Positions 45,319-53,275 of a stretch of 64,000 nt of DNA are shown piece after piece (the first letter of the stretch is position 1; each line of letters opens with the position of its first letter). Position numbers and translations under genes: made by a program. Origin of the DNA: Microbacterium kunmingense (GTDB taxonomy: Bacteria; Actinomycetota; Actinomycetes; Actinomycetales; Microbacteriaceae); assembly GCF_023155745.1 (NCBI RefSeq), contig NZ_JAKNUS010000008.1, forward strand, positions 62,001 to 126,000. The letters run 5' to 3'. The notes under the pieces were generated by a model. It was not told the origin of the DNA, did no database searches, and was given only the letters and a program-made list of their open reading frames with translations.

Positions 45319-46023
45319 GTGAGCGCCGTGACTTCCGCTCTTCCGCCCGTCGTCAGCGAGGACGAGTGGCGGCGCGAGCTCGCCGCCCTGCGCGTGCGGG
45401 AGAAGGCCGCCACCCGCGAGCTGGACGCGATCGCCGCGCAGCGCCGACGACTGCCGATGGTGGAGCTGCCCGACTACGTTCTCGAGGGGCCCGCCGGGCC
45501 TGTCCGCCTCGTCGACATCTTCGCGGGCCGGTCTCAGCTGATCACGTACCACCACATGTGGCACCCGGGGGCCGAGTGGCAATGCGGCGGCTGCACGTCG
45601 TTCACCTCCCAGTTCACGCGAATGGGGTTCCTCGACCATTACGACGCGCAGTTCGTCATCGTCACCCAGGGCGCGATCGACGAAGCTCTGGCCTACCGGG
45701 AGAAGGTCGGCAATCGGATGGACTGGTACTCCACGGCGAACAGCCCCTTCGGGGCCGACATGGATGCGCCCGCCGGCGGCGGGTTCGCGGTGAACGTGTT
45801 CCTCCGCGACGGCGACACGGTGTATCGCACGTGGCACACCAACGGGCGAGGCACGGAGCAGCTCAGTCACACCTTCGCGCTCGTCGACCTCCTGCCCTGG
45901 GGGCGACAGGAGGATTGGCAGGACTCCCCCGACGGCTGGCCGCAGGAGCCGACCTACTCCCGCTGGATCGACCCGAGTGAGATCGCCGCTCGATACGGCG
46001 CCGGGTCCGGCCACCGGGATTGA
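45319..46023 (+). CDS. DUF899 thioredoxin-like protein
   Basis: A 234-residue protein of the DUF899 family: LITYHHMWHPGAEWQCGGC contains the conserved cysteines in the thioredoxin-like position, then FTSQFTRMGFLDHYDAQFVI and NVFLRDGDTVYRTWHTNGRG. Role unknown; redox chemistry has been suggested by the fold. AAGGAAAGGAA precedes the GTG start. Probably co-transcribed with the MFS transporter. Confidence 0.87.
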   Translation: MSAVTSALPPVVSEDEWRRELAALRVREKAATRELDAIAAQRRRLPMVELPDYVLEGPAGPVRLVDIFAGRSQLITYHHMWHPGAEWQCGGCTSFTSQFTRMGFLDHYDAQFVIVTQGAIDEALAYREKVGNRMDWYSTANSPFGADMDAPAGGGFAVNVFLRDGDTVYRTWHTNGRGTEQLSHTFALVDLLPWGRQEDWQDSPDGWPQEPTYSRWIDPSEIAARYGAGSGHRD

Positions 46024-46234
46024 GGAGGTGTCGTCGGCGGCTCACGGTGATCTTCCACCGGGGCTTTCGCGGCCCGCGTTGCGCGCTCTGAACGCGGCCG
46101 GCCTCCAGACACTCGCGGATGTCGCGGGCCGGCCCCGGGACGAGGTCGCCGCGCTGCACGGCGTCGGCCCAGCGGCGCTTCGCGCGCTCGATGGCGCGCT
46201 CGACGCGGCGGGGCTGCGCTTCGCGCAGCGCTGA
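45977..46234 (+). CDS. Small helix-hairpin-helix protein
   Basis: An 85-residue ORF whose C-terminal 50 residues (LSRPALRALNAAGLQTLADV and DEVAALHGVGPAALRALDGAL) form a helix-hairpin-helix unit resembling the RNA polymerase alpha C-terminal or pathogenicity-locus type DNA-binding fold. The start is uncertain: GTG at 45977 overlaps DUF899 by 47 bp; GTG at 46028 lies directly behind a GAGGAG and would give 68 residues. A role in nucleic-acid binding is inferred. Confidence 0.65.
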   Translation: MRSPLDTAPGPATGIEEVSSAAHGDLPPGLSRPALRALNAAGLQTLADVAGRPRDEVAALHGVGPAALRALDGALDAAGLRFAQR

Positions 46235-46280
46235 GCGGGCGCATCCCCGCCCTCCCGCGCCCCCGGGTCCCCACCTCCCC

Positions 46281-46326
46281 ACCGCGAGAGTGCACCCTCG
46301 CGGGTGGGGAGTGCACCCTCGCGGGG
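46281..46326. repeat. Hairpin plus 21-bp-spaced direct repeat between convergent genes
   Basis: CCGCGAG (46282-46288) pairs with CTCGCGG (46297-46303). The unit AGTGCACCCTCGCGGG occurs at 46289-46304 and again at 46310-46325. It lies between the convergent helix-hairpin-helix and NmrA-like genes and may terminate both, or be an intergenic repeat element. Confidence 0.6.
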
Positions 46327-46333
46327 CGGAGGA

Positions 46334-47200
46334 TCAGGCGCGGGTGGGGAGAGCCGCGCGCAGCGCCTCCACGAGCCCCGTCGTCGGACGGCCTAGCAGA
46401 CGAGCAAGGGTCGGGTCGACCTGCGCGAGGTCTCCCCGCGCGATCCCCGCCTCCAGCTCGCCGACGAACCCGGCGGTGCCGGCGTCGAGTCCCGCTTCGG
46501 TCATCGCCTTCTCGAACGCCTCGCGGTCCATCGACACGAAGGCGACGTCACGCCCCACCACCTGCGAGGCTGCGGCGGCCAGCTCGGCATAGGTGAACGC
46601 CCTGTCACCGGTCAGTTCATACACGCGACCCTCATGCCCCTCCTCGGTCACCACGACCGCTGCCGCCTCGGCGTAGTCGGCGCGAGCCGCCGCGGCGACG
46701 CGGGCGTCGCCGACCGATGAGGCGATGACGCCGGTCTCTGCCGCTCGGCTGACATTGGGGAGGTAGTTCTCGATGTACCAGTTGTTCCGAAGAATGGTCG
46801 ACGGGATGCCGGATTCTGCGATCGCCTCCTCGGTGGCTGCGTGATCGGGGGCGAGGACGAGCGTGCTGGTGTCGGCCTGCGCCAGGCTCGTGTAAACGAG
46901 CCTTCCCACGCCGCCCTCCTTCGCGGCGGCGATCACGTTGCGGTGACCGGCCAGGCGCGCACCGGGCTCCGACCCCGACACCAGCAGGAGAGTGTCGACA
47001 CCATCGAGCGCCGCAACAAGGCTCTCGGGGGTGTCGTAGTCGAAGGGGACGACGCGGACGCCCTGGGCCGCCAGGTCGTCGGCCTTCGAAACGGTGCGGG
47101 CACCAGCGACGATCTCCTCCGGCGCGACACCCCGGCGAAGGAGGGCGTCGATGACGAGGTGGCCGAACTGTCCGCCCGCGGCGGTGACGAGGATGGTCAT
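46334..47200 (-). CDS. NmrA-family NAD(P)H:quinone oxidoreductase-like protein (Qor2/QorB type)
   Basis: A 288-residue atypical SDR. MTILVTAAGGQFGHLVIDAL contains the glycine motif, TLLLVSGSEPGARLAGHRNV and STILRNNWYIENYLPNV match the QorB/YtfG group, which reduces quinones with NADPH. AAAGGAA precedes the ATG. It is divergent from an HxlR-type regulator with a single N-terminal cysteine, the same arrangement as qor2/qorR in Corynebacterium glutamicum, so redox-responsive control is likely. Confidence 0.87.
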   Translation of the reverse strand: MTILVTAAGGQFGHLVIDALLRRGVAPEEIVAGARTVSKADDLAAQGVRVVPFDYDTPESLVAALDGVDTLLLVSGSEPGARLAGHRNVIAAAKEGGVGRLVYTSLAQADTSTLVLAPDHAATEEAIAESGIPSTILRNNWYIENYLPNVSRAAETGVIASSVGDARVAAAARADYAEAAAVVVTEEGHEGRVYELTGDRAFTYAELAAAASQVVGRDVAFVSMDREAFEKAMTEAGLDAGTAGFVGELEAGIARGDLAQVDPTLARLLGRPTTGLVEALRAALPTRA

Positions 47201-47280
47201 GGGAGTTCCTTTCGATACCGGCACGCGCTGTGCCGACACGGGAGAGAAGACCCCGGGCCGAGCTCGCATTCCCCTCGATG

Positions 47281-47308
47281 GGTACCCACTTTCAGGTAAG
47301 GTACCCAC
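47281..47308. promoter_or_regulatory. Direct repeats GGTACCCAC, candidate HxlR operator
   Basis: GGTACCCAC occurs at 47281-47289 and at 47300-47308, 19 bp apart, in the divergent promoter region. The -10 hexamer TAAGGT (47297-47302) of the regulator overlaps the second repeat, so binding there would block its own leaderless promoter. Confidence 0.65.
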
Positions 47309-47683
47309 GTGGACGTAAGTCTTGCGGAGATCCGGAAGCGCGCGCCGGGCGCGTTCGAAGCGGCATGTCCGAGCCGGGTCGTCCTGGACCACGTGATGAG
47401 CAAGTGGGGGGTCCTCGTCCTCCTCGCTCTCACCGACGGCACGACCCGGTGGGCACAGCTGCGCCGCACCGTCGAGGGCATCAGCGAGAAGATGCTCGCC
47501 TCGACCCTGCGCACGCTGGAACGCGACGGCCTCGTGCTGCGGGTGTCCTACCCCGAGGTGCCTCCGCGCGTGGAGTACTCCCTCACTCCTCGCGGCGAAG
47601 AACTGATGGCCCGGATGATGCCGCTCATGGCGTGGATCGGCGAGCACGCCGACGAGATCGTCACCGGCGCCGCTCCCGAGTGA
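47309..47683 (+). CDS. HxlR (DUF24)-family redox regulator, QorR-like
   Basis: A 124-residue winged-helix protein. The family pattern is FEAACPSRVVLDHVMSKWGV with C20, the position of the redox-sensing cysteine in QorR/YodB-type regulators, then LTDGTTRWAQLRRTVEGISE and MLASTLRTLERDGLV as recognition region. No other cysteine is present, so oxidation would proceed through inter-subunit disulfide or thiolation. The GTG is 6 nt after TAAGGT. Divergent from the quinone oxidoreductase gene. Confidence 0.9.
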   Translation: MDVSLAEIRKRAPGAFEAACPSRVVLDHVMSKWGVLVLLALTDGTTRWAQLRRTVEGISEKMLASTLRTLERDGLVLRVSYPEVPPRVEYSLTPRGEELMARMMPLMAWIGEHADEIVTGAAPE

Positions 47684-47705
47684 CACCCTCTGCTACCGTC
47701 GACGC

Positions 47706-47771
47706 GTGGGAACGATAAACGTGGCGCCCGTGATGGCGCTCACCGCACTGGTCCGCGACCGCCGCGCCTGA
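47706..47771 (+). CDS. Leaderless leader peptide of erm (21 residues)
   Basis: VGTINVAPVMALTALVRDRR-A, stop at 47769-47771. The GTG lies 6 nt after TACCGT (47694-47699), so this is the first codon of a leaderless message. R-D-R near its end matches the Arg/Lys-X-Arg/Lys rule for macrolide-dependent ribosome stalling known from ErmDL-type peptides. It is followed by 126 nt with hairpins and then erm. The role as inducible attenuation peptide is inferred from position, length, motif and hairpins. Confidence 0.7.
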   Translation: MGTINVAPVMALTALVRDRRA

Positions 47772-47805
47772 CGGCGCGCCGCTCCCGTCGCATCGCGCCG
47801 TCTCC

Positions 47806-47893
47806 TCCGAGTCCTCCTGCACTCGGACGGACGCTCGGGCTCTCTCCACTTCTCCGCGTCCCGCACCGGGTGCTCCCCTCTTCATCGGAGCAC
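47806..47893 (+). promoter_or_regulatory. erm attenuator with Shine-Dalgarno-masking hairpin
   Basis: TCCGAGT (47806-47812) pairs with ACTCGGA (47821-47827). GGACGC (47829-47834) pairs with GCGTCC (47856-47861). GTGCTCC (47870-47876) pairs with GGAGCAC (47887-47893), which is the ribosome-binding site of erm, 4-7 nt before its ATG at 47898. A ribosome stalled in the leader could shift the upstream helices and free the site. Pairings were found by eye; folding energies were not calculated. Confidence 0.65.
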
Positions 47894-47897
47894 GCCC

Positions 47898-48677
47898 ATG
47901 CCTCGTTCTCTCCACGGCGGCCGCCATGAGCTCGGCCAGAACTTCCTCACCCACACGCCGTCGATCGACCGGATCGACGCCCTCGTTCGCAGGACGCAAG
48001 GCCCCATCCTCGAGATCGGCGCCGGCGACGGCGCCCTGACACGGCGGCTCGCAGCCACCGGTCGACGGGTCACCGCCATCGACATCGACGAGCACCGGGC
48101 ACGCGGTCTCGCGCGGTCCCTGCCGAGCGTCTCCGTCCGTCACGCCGACGCCCTGCGGCATCCGCTCACAGACCCCGTCATCGTCGGCAACATCCCCTTC
48201 CACCTGACCACCCCGATCCTGCGACGCCTGCTCGGCGAGCGGCACTGGCGAGATGCCGTGCTCGTGACCCAGTGGGAGGTGGCACGGAAACGGGCGGGCG
48301 TCGGCGGGCAGACCATGATGACCGCGCAGAGTGGCCCGTGGTTCTCCTTCGGGCTCCACGGCAGAATCCCCCGGTCGGGTTTCACCCCGGCGCCGAGCGT
48401 GGACGGCGGCATCCTCACGATCACTCGCCGTGACGACCCGTTGCTCCCTGCCCGAGCACGTCGGAGCTACGAGCGGTTCGTGGCGGCGGTGTTCTCCGGC
48501 CGGGGGCGCAGCCTCGACCACATCGTCGCCGGCGCCGCGAGGATCGACCGGCGGCTCGCGCGGAACGCGCTCGCGCGCGCGGGCGTGGCGCACCGGATGC
48601 TTCCGCGCGATCTGACGGCGCCGCAGTGGGCGGAAATGTGGATGTCGCTGCCCGGGAACGAGAGAGGGGCGGACTGA
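47898..48677 (+). CDS. erm: 23S rRNA adenine-N6-dimethyltransferase Erm
   Basis: A 259-residue methyltransferase that methylates A2058 of 23S rRNA and confers macrolide-lincosamide-streptogramin B resistance. Motifs: ELGQNFLTHTPSIDRI (motif X), ILEIGAGDGALTRRLA (SAM loop), IVGNIPFHLTTPILRRLL (catalytic N-I-P-F), and FTPAPSVDGGILTITRR near the end. WFSFGLHGRIPRSGF and the length distinguish it from KsgA. Closest in style to actinobacterial Erm enzymes (ErmE/ErmX-like); exact class not assigned. Preceded by a leader peptide and masking hairpin, so expression is probably inducible. No transposon flanks it, which suggests an intrinsic gene. Confidence 0.93.
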   Translation: MPRSLHGGRHELGQNFLTHTPSIDRIDALVRRTQGPILEIGAGDGALTRRLAATGRRVTAIDIDEHRARGLARSLPSVSVRHADALRHPLTDPVIVGNIPFHLTTPILRRLLGERHWRDAVLVTQWEVARKRAGVGGQTMMTAQSGPWFSFGLHGRIPRSGFTPAPSVDGGILTITRRDDPLLPARARRSYERFVAAVFSGRGRSLDHIVAGAARIDRRLARNALARAGVAHRMLPRDLTAPQWAEMWMSLPGNERGAD

Positions 48678-48736
48678 CAGGTCCTGGCTACGATGCGGAC
48701 TCTCGCGTAGAAAGGGGCGGTCGGAAGGGGTGATCG

Positions 48737-49576
48737 GTGATCGATCGGGACGGGCTGGCGGAGTTCCTCCGCCGACGACGTGAAGCGCTGCAACCCGAGG
48801 ACGTCGGGCTCACGCGCGGACCCCGCCGGCGCACAGAGGGCCTGCGGCGCGAGGAGGTCGCCGCGCTCTGCCACATGTCGACCGACTACTACGCGCGGCT
48901 CGAACGCGCCACCGGCCCCCACCCGTCCGAGCACATGATCGCCGCGATCGCCCAGGGCCTGCACCTCACGCTCGACGAGCGCGATCACCTGTTCCGACTC
49001 GCCGGCCACCAACCACCCCTGCGCGACACCACCAGCGAGCACATCAGTCCCGGGCTCCTGCGCATCCTCGACCGCCTGACCGACACCCCGGCCGAGATCG
49101 TCACCGAGCTCGGCGAAACCCTTCGACAGACACCCCTCGGCGTCGCGCTGCTCGGCGACGCCACAGGGCGCACCGGCCCCGCGCGAAGCATCGGGTACCG
49201 CTGGTTCACCGCTCCGGCCGCGCGGGCCGCCTACTCCCCCGACGAGCAGCGCCACCTGTCGCGGGTGTACGCCTCGGGGCTGCGTGAACTGGTCGCTCGC
49301 CGAGGCCCGCAGTCGCGGGCGGCCGCGATGGTCTCGCTGCTACAGGACAATGACCTCTTCCGAGAGGTCTGGGACACCCACGAGGTCGGCGCCCGTCCGA
49401 CCGAGGTCAAGCGCTTCCACCACCCGTCGGTGGGACACCTCGAGTTGGCGTGCCAGACGCTCCTGGATCCCGATCAGTCCCACCGCCTGCTCGTCTACAC
49501 CGCCGAGCCCGGCACCGAATCCCACGAGAAGCTGCAACTGCTGGCCGTCCTGGGCAGCGAAGCGTTCACCACCTGA
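48737..49576 (+). CDS. MmyB-like helix-turn-helix transcriptional regulator
   Basis: A 279-residue XRE-type regulator. The helix-turn-helix is [21 protein letters not shown] in the N-terminal 70 residues (core [19 protein letters not shown]), followed by the MmyB ligand-binding domain (about 100-275, e.g. [17 protein letters not shown] and [15 protein letters not shown]), which is a PAS-like fold thought to bind a small hydrophobic ligand. GTG start behind GGAAGGGG. It probably regulates the SDR gene just downstream, the usual partner of this family. Confidence 0.88.
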   Translation: MIDRDGLAEFLRRRREALQPEDVGLTRGPRRRTEGLRREEVAALCHMSTDYYARLERATGPHPSEHMIAAIAQGLHLTLDERDHLFRLAGHQPPLRDTTSEHISPGLLRILDRLTDTPAEIVTELGETLRQTPLGVALLGDATGRTGPARSIGYRWFTAPAARAAYSPDEQRHLSRVYASGLRELVARRGPQSRAAAMVSLLQDNDLFREVWDTHEVGARPTEVKRFHHPSVGHLELACQTLLDPDQSHRLLVYTAEPGTESHEKLQLLAVLGSEAFTT

Positions 49577-49700
49577 GGCCCCGGATCCGGCAGGGGTGGA
49601 CCGCTCAGCCGCTGATCGCCGGGTCCTGGATGCCGCGGCGCGGCCGATCGATCATGGGTTCACGACCTCGGACGAGGCCACGGAACGAAGGGCCGAAGAC

Positions 49701-50630
49701 ATGACACGCACGCAGAACTTCTCGATCCCCGACCTCACCGGAAAGCTCGCCGTCGTCACAGGCGCCAGCGACGGCATCGGCGTCATCATCGCGCGGCGTC
49801 TCGCCGACGCCGGTGCCGAGGTCATCCTGCCGGTGCGTTCGGCCGCGAAGGGAAACGCGGCGGTCAGCCGCATCCGCTCGGCCGTCCCGGGCGCGACCGT
49901 GAGCACGCGCTCCCTGGACCTCTCGTCTCTGGCGTCGGTCTCCGCGCTCGCCGCACAGCTGGGCGACGAGGGCAGCCCGATCCACTTCCTCATCAACAAC
50001 GCCGGTGTCATGCGCCCGCCGACCCGTCAGGTGACGGCCGACGGTTTCGAGCTGCAGTGGGGCACGAACCACCTCGGGCACTTCGCCCTGACCCTCGGAC
50101 TCCTCCCGTTGCTTCGAGCCGGCGCAGCCCGCGTCACCCACCAGACGAGCATCGCCGCGCGCAGCGGTGAGATCGCGTGGAGCGACCTGAACTCCGAGCA
50201 CCACTACGACGCGATGCGCGCCTACGTCGCGTCGAAGATCGCCGTCGGCCTCTTCGCCCGCGAGCTGGACGCGCGCAGCCGCACCGGCGGGTGGGGGATC
50301 AGCAGCAACCTCTCGCACCCCGGCGTCTCGCCGACCAACCTGCTCGCCGCCCAGCCCGGGATGGGCCGGGCCCGCGTGACGCCCGAGCGCCGCGTGATCG
50401 GTCTCCTCGCCCGGATCGGGGTGACCGGGACGCCCGAGAGCGCAGCGCTCCCGGCGCTTCTCGCCGCAACCGGGCCCGAGTCCCAGGGCGACGAGTTCTT
50501 CGGGCCGAAGCGCCTCATCGGCGGGGCACCGACGAAGACCGAGCTGTGGGAACCGCTGCGAAGCCTCGATGACGCCCGCCGCCTCTGGGACGAATCCGAG
50601 CGGCTCGTCGGCATCCACGTCCCCCGCTGA
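49701..50630 (+). CDS. Short-chain dehydrogenase/reductase
   Basis: A 309-residue [22 protein letters not shown] binds NAD(P), NNAGVMRPP is the structural NAG motif, and the catalytic residues are Ser in [10 protein letters not shown] and Y-V-A-S-K in [12 protein letters not shown]. The long C-terminus ([19 protein letters not shown]) resembles retinol-dehydrogenase-like members. It lies 124 bp downstream of the MmyB-like regulator on the same strand. Confidence 0.9.
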   Translation: MTRTQNFSIPDLTGKLAVVTGASDGIGVIIARRLADAGAEVILPVRSAAKGNAAVSRIRSAVPGATVSTRSLDLSSLASVSALAAQLGDEGSPIHFLINNAGVMRPPTRQVTADGFELQWGTNHLGHFALTLGLLPLLRAGAARVTHQTSIAARSGEIAWSDLNSEHHYDAMRAYVASKIAVGLFARELDARSRTGGWGISSNLSHPGVSPTNLLAAQPGMGRARVTPERRVIGLLARIGVTGTPESAALPALLAATGPESQGDEFFGPKRLIGGAPTKTELWEPLRSLDDARRLWDESERLVGIHVPR

Positions 50631-50733
50631 GGTGTCGGGTGCCGGCTCGGCATGGCATTCGCGCTCATGAGGCTCCTTCATCGGGTCTACGGCCAGCGTA
50701 GGCGCGGTGAACCCCGCGTGGCATGATCGGGGC

Positions 50734-51153
50734 GTGGGGAAGCCACCCGACCTCGACACACTCGTCCTGATGCGACGGGTGCGTGATCGGATCGACCGCG
50801 ACTACGCTCAGCCGCTCGACGTCGCCTCGCTCGCGCGCGGCGTGCACATGTCGGCAGGGCACCTCAGCCGGCAGTTCGTCCGCGCCTACGGCGAGTCGCC
50901 CTACGCCTACCTCATGACGCGGCGCATCGAACGGGCGATGGCGCTCCTGCGCCGCGGCGACCTGACGGTCACCGAGGTCTGCTTCGAGGTCGGATGCCAG
51001 TCTCTCGGCACCTTCAGCACCCGCTTCGCCGAGCTGGTCGGCGTTCCGCCGAGCGTCTACCGCGAGCGCGGCGCCCCGTTCCGCCCCGGCATGCTCCCCT
51101 GCATCGCCCGACAGGTGACCAGACCGATCAGGAATCGAGAAGCGGGCCGGTGA
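50734..51153 (+). CDS. AraC-family regulator, DNA-binding domain only
   Basis: A 139-residue protein consisting essentially of the two AraC helix-turn-helices: DVASLARGVHMSAGHLSRQF and TVTEVCFEVGCQSLGTFSTRF, without an effector-binding domain. GTG at 50734 is 6 nt after CATGAT. It is followed 21 bp later by a VOC gene and then a DUF1801 gene, a common small actinobacterial cluster in which the regulator probably acts on the VOC gene. Confidence 0.87.
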   Translation: MGKPPDLDTLVLMRRVRDRIDRDYAQPLDVASLARGVHMSAGHLSRQFVRAYGESPYAYLMTRRIERAMALLRRGDLTVTEVCFEVGCQSLGTFSTRFAELVGVPPSVYRERGAPFRPGMLPCIARQVTRPIRNREAGR

Positions 51154-51174
51154 CGGCAGGCCTAGCGTGAAGCC

Positions 51175-51591
51175 ATGGACATCACGATTCACTCGAGCTT
51201 CCTGCCGCACACCGACCCCGAGGCATCCCTGATCTTCTACCGCGACGTGCTCGGCTTCGAGGTCCGGATGGATGTCGGCTACGAGGACATGCGCTGGATC
51301 ACCGTCGGACCCGCCGGCCAGCCCGACACCGCCATCGTGCTGCATCCGCCGGCTGTCGGCACCGACATCTCCGACGACGAGCGCGACATGCTGCTCGGCC
51401 TCATCGCCAAGGGGAGCTACTTCGGGGTGAATCTCGCGACGGACGACCTCGACGCGGCCTTCGAACGCATCGAGGCGGCCGGCGCCGATATCGTCCAAGA
51501 ACCGATCGAGCAGGATTACGGCGTCCGCGATGCGGCGTTCCGCGACCCGGCGGGCAATCTGATCCGCCTGCAGCAGAAGGGGGGTGCCTGA
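51175..51591 (+). CDS. VOC family protein
   Basis: A 138-residue glyoxalase/bleomycin-resistance fold protein with two beta-alpha-beta-beta-beta modules: SLIFYRDVLGFEVRMDVGYE, and VNLATDDLDAAFERIEAAGA ending AFRDPAGNLIRLQQ. Complete, unlike the VOC genes at 819 and 38053. ATG is 6 nt after TAGCGT. Substrate unknown. Cluster: AraC regulator, this gene, DUF1801. Confidence 0.87.
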   Translation: MDITIHSSFLPHTDPEASLIFYRDVLGFEVRMDVGYEDMRWITVGPAGQPDTAIVLHPPAVGTDISDDERDMLLGLIAKGSYFGVNLATDDLDAAFERIEAAGADIVQEPIEQDYGVRDAAFRDPAGNLIRLQQKGGA

Positions 51592-51592
51592 G

Positions 51593-52051
51593 ATGGCGCC
51601 GGAGAAGTCTCAGACGAAGTCGGGGTTTAGCGACACCGAGCGCGCGGCGATGCAGCAGCGCGCCGAGGAGCTGCGATCGATGAAGGGCGTGAAGGGCGCC
51701 GCGAAGAAGGCGAAGGAGCTCGAGGCGTGCCTCGCCGCCATCGCCGAGCTGCCCGAGGGCGACCGTGTCATCGCCGAACGCCTGCACGTCATGGTGAGCG
51801 AGGAGGCGCCCGACCTCGACCCGAAGACCTGGTACGGCTTCCCGACCTACGCCAAGGACGGCAAGAACATCCTCTTCTACCAGCCGGCGTCGAAGTTCGA
51901 CACCCGCTACGGCACCGTGAACTTCGCCGAGGACGCGATGATCGACGACGGCGAGATGTGGGCCGTCTCCTTCGCCCTGCTCGAGATGACCGAGGCGGCG
52001 GAGACGAAGATCCGCGGACTGATCCGCAGGGCGGTGGCGGCGGGAAGCTGA
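51593..52051 (+). CDS. DUF1801 family protein
   Basis: A 152-residue protein with a Lys-rich helical N-terminus (LRSMKGVKGAAKKAKELEA) and a DUF1801 (YdhG-like) domain: WYGFPTYAKDGKNILFYQPA, DTRYGTVNFAEDAMIDDGEMWA. The start at 51593 overlaps nothing and lies 8 nt after GGGGGG inside the VOC gene end; a GTG at 51584 is possible. Role unknown; YdhG-like proteins are sometimes called iron chaperones. Operon with the VOC gene. Confidence 0.82.
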   Translation: MAPEKSQTKSGFSDTERAAMQQRAEELRSMKGVKGAAKKAKELEACLAAIAELPEGDRVIAERLHVMVSEEAPDLDPKTWYGFPTYAKDGKNILFYQPASKFDTRYGTVNFAEDAMIDDGEMWAVSFALLEMTEAAETKIRGLIRRAVAAGS

Positions 52052-52105
52052 GGACCCCCGGTCGTGTCGGGGCCCGTGGGGGTGGTCGCCGGTATCGTCC
52101 CCGCC

Positions 52106-52408
52106 ATGACCTTCGTGAACGTGGGAACACTGGGTGCGCTGCCCGGCAGACGCGATGAGCTGATCGCTCTGCTGACCCGACCCAGCAGCGGCCTCGGCGA
52201 CATCGGCTGTTTGGCCTACGAGGTGGGGATCGATGACAGCCAACCCGACACGGTCTTCGTGATGGAGCTGTGGGAGAGTGCGGAGGCGCACCGTGCGTCG
52301 CTGGCCCTTCCGGAGGTGCAGGCGCAGATCGGCGAGGCACGACCCCTGCTCTCGGGCGAATTCGGTGGATTCCGGTTCGACGTCGTCGGGTCTCCCCTGT
52401 CGCCCTAA
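52106..52408 (+). CDS. Antibiotic biosynthesis monooxygenase (ABM)-like protein
   Basis: A 100-residue protein with the ABM pattern: MTFVNVGTLGALPGRRDELI, CLAYEVGIDDSQPDTVFVME, LWESAEAHRASLALPEVQAQ. Ferredoxin-like dimer expected. Cofactor and substrate are not known. ATG is 7 nt after TATCGT (52093-52098). Confidence 0.85.
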   Translation: MTFVNVGTLGALPGRRDELIALLTRPSSGLGDIGCLAYEVGIDDSQPDTVFVMELWESAEAHRASLALPEVQAQIGEARPLLSGEFGGFRFDVVGSPLSP

Positions 52409-52427
52409 GCGGCGTCCGAGCACGGCG

Positions 52428-52460
52428 AGGCCGCCCGACAGATCACCCGCCGGACGGCCT
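52428..52460. terminator. Hairpin between convergent genes
   Basis: AGGCCGCCCG at 52428-52437 pairs, with one mismatch, with the strand ending CGGACGGCCT at 52460. It lies between the ABM gene and the convergent membrane protein gene and could stop transcription from both sides. Confidence 0.5.
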
Positions 52461-52474
52461 GGCCGCGCCGGATC

Positions 52475-53095
52475 TCAGCCTCGACGCAGACGCGCCGTGG
52501 CGCGGGACTGGATGCGGCCGGCGAGGAGCACCGCGCCCAAGGCGATCAGGAACGCACCGCTGAGGACGCCCCCGCCCATCTGGCTGAAGAAGACCAGGGT
52601 CAGCTGGATGAAGGGGAGCGGCAGCACGAGCCACAGGCTCACCCGGCGCGCGCGGGCGAGGGTCACCGTGAGCCCGATCGCCCCCACCAGCCAGAGGGCG
52701 TTCGCGGCCATCGCGACGATGGGGAAGAACGCCAGGTCGATGCCGTTGATCGCACTGGTGACCGTACCCGTCGTGAGGAGCACGGTGCCGGCCGCGCCGA
52801 CGAAGGCGCCCCAGCTCGATCGGCCGTAGCGGGCCAGTCCGAGGAACAGCACCGCGAGCGCCCACAGCGACACGGTGAACATCAGCAGGATGATGCGCGT
52901 GCGCGGATCGATCTCGGGATTCTCGTCCTGCGGGAAGACGATCTGGAGCACCCCGGTGATCAGCGAGAGGGCGCCGGCGAGGATCGCCGCCGTGCCGGCG
53001 AAACGTGCGCTGACGGCGCCGATGAGTCGACCGTCGCGCGGCGCGGGGACGGTCTCCGCCCTGGCGGAGACCGGAGAGGTGGTGGAGGTAGCCAT
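52475..53095 (-). CDS. Integral membrane protein of unknown function
   Basis: A 206-residue protein with about six hydrophobic segments (AAILAGALSLITGVLQIVF near residue 35, then four-helix core, last LSGAFLIALGAVLLAG). No transporter or enzyme motif. Its divergent promoter region with the NarL-type histidine kinase contains a palindrome (53225-53240), so it may be a target of that two-component system. Confidence 0.75.
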   Translation of the reverse strand: MATSTTSPVSARAETVPAPRDGRLIGAVSARFAGTAAILAGALSLITGVLQIVFPQDENPEIDPRTRIILLMFTVSLWALAVLFLGLARYGRSSWGAFVGAAGTVLLTTGTVTSAINGIDLAFFPIVAMAANALWLVGAIGLTVTLARARRVSLWLVLPLPFIQLTLVFFSQMGGGVLSGAFLIALGAVLLAGRIQSRATARLRRG

Positions 53096-53224
53096 TGTCA
53101 GGCCTTTCGAGTCGTGGTCAGGTCACCCCGACACCGAGGCGACGACTGCGAAACTATGGCGGCCGGGCACCGGCGGGCATCCGCCGCTCGTCGCGGACCT
53201 CACCCACCACGGTCGACGTCGGAT

Positions 53225-53240
53225 AGCGACTTTGGTCGCT
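53225..53240. promoter_or_regulatory. Candidate NarL-type response-regulator operator
   Basis: AGCGAC-TTTG-GTCGCT, a 16-bp palindrome centred about 43 bp before the predicted transcription start of the leaderless histidine kinase gene, the usual place for an activator. It also lies 130 bp upstream of the divergent membrane protein gene. Confidence 0.6.
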
Positions 53241-53275
53241 GTCGGGCGCGCCTGCCCGGCCCCTACGATCGAGCC

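Noticed and set aside
34798..48677. Macrolide glycosyltransferase (GT1) plus Erm as a joint self-resistance pair
   Set aside because: The two genes are 12 kb apart with unrelated genes between them, and there is no polyketide gene. The link is not supported.
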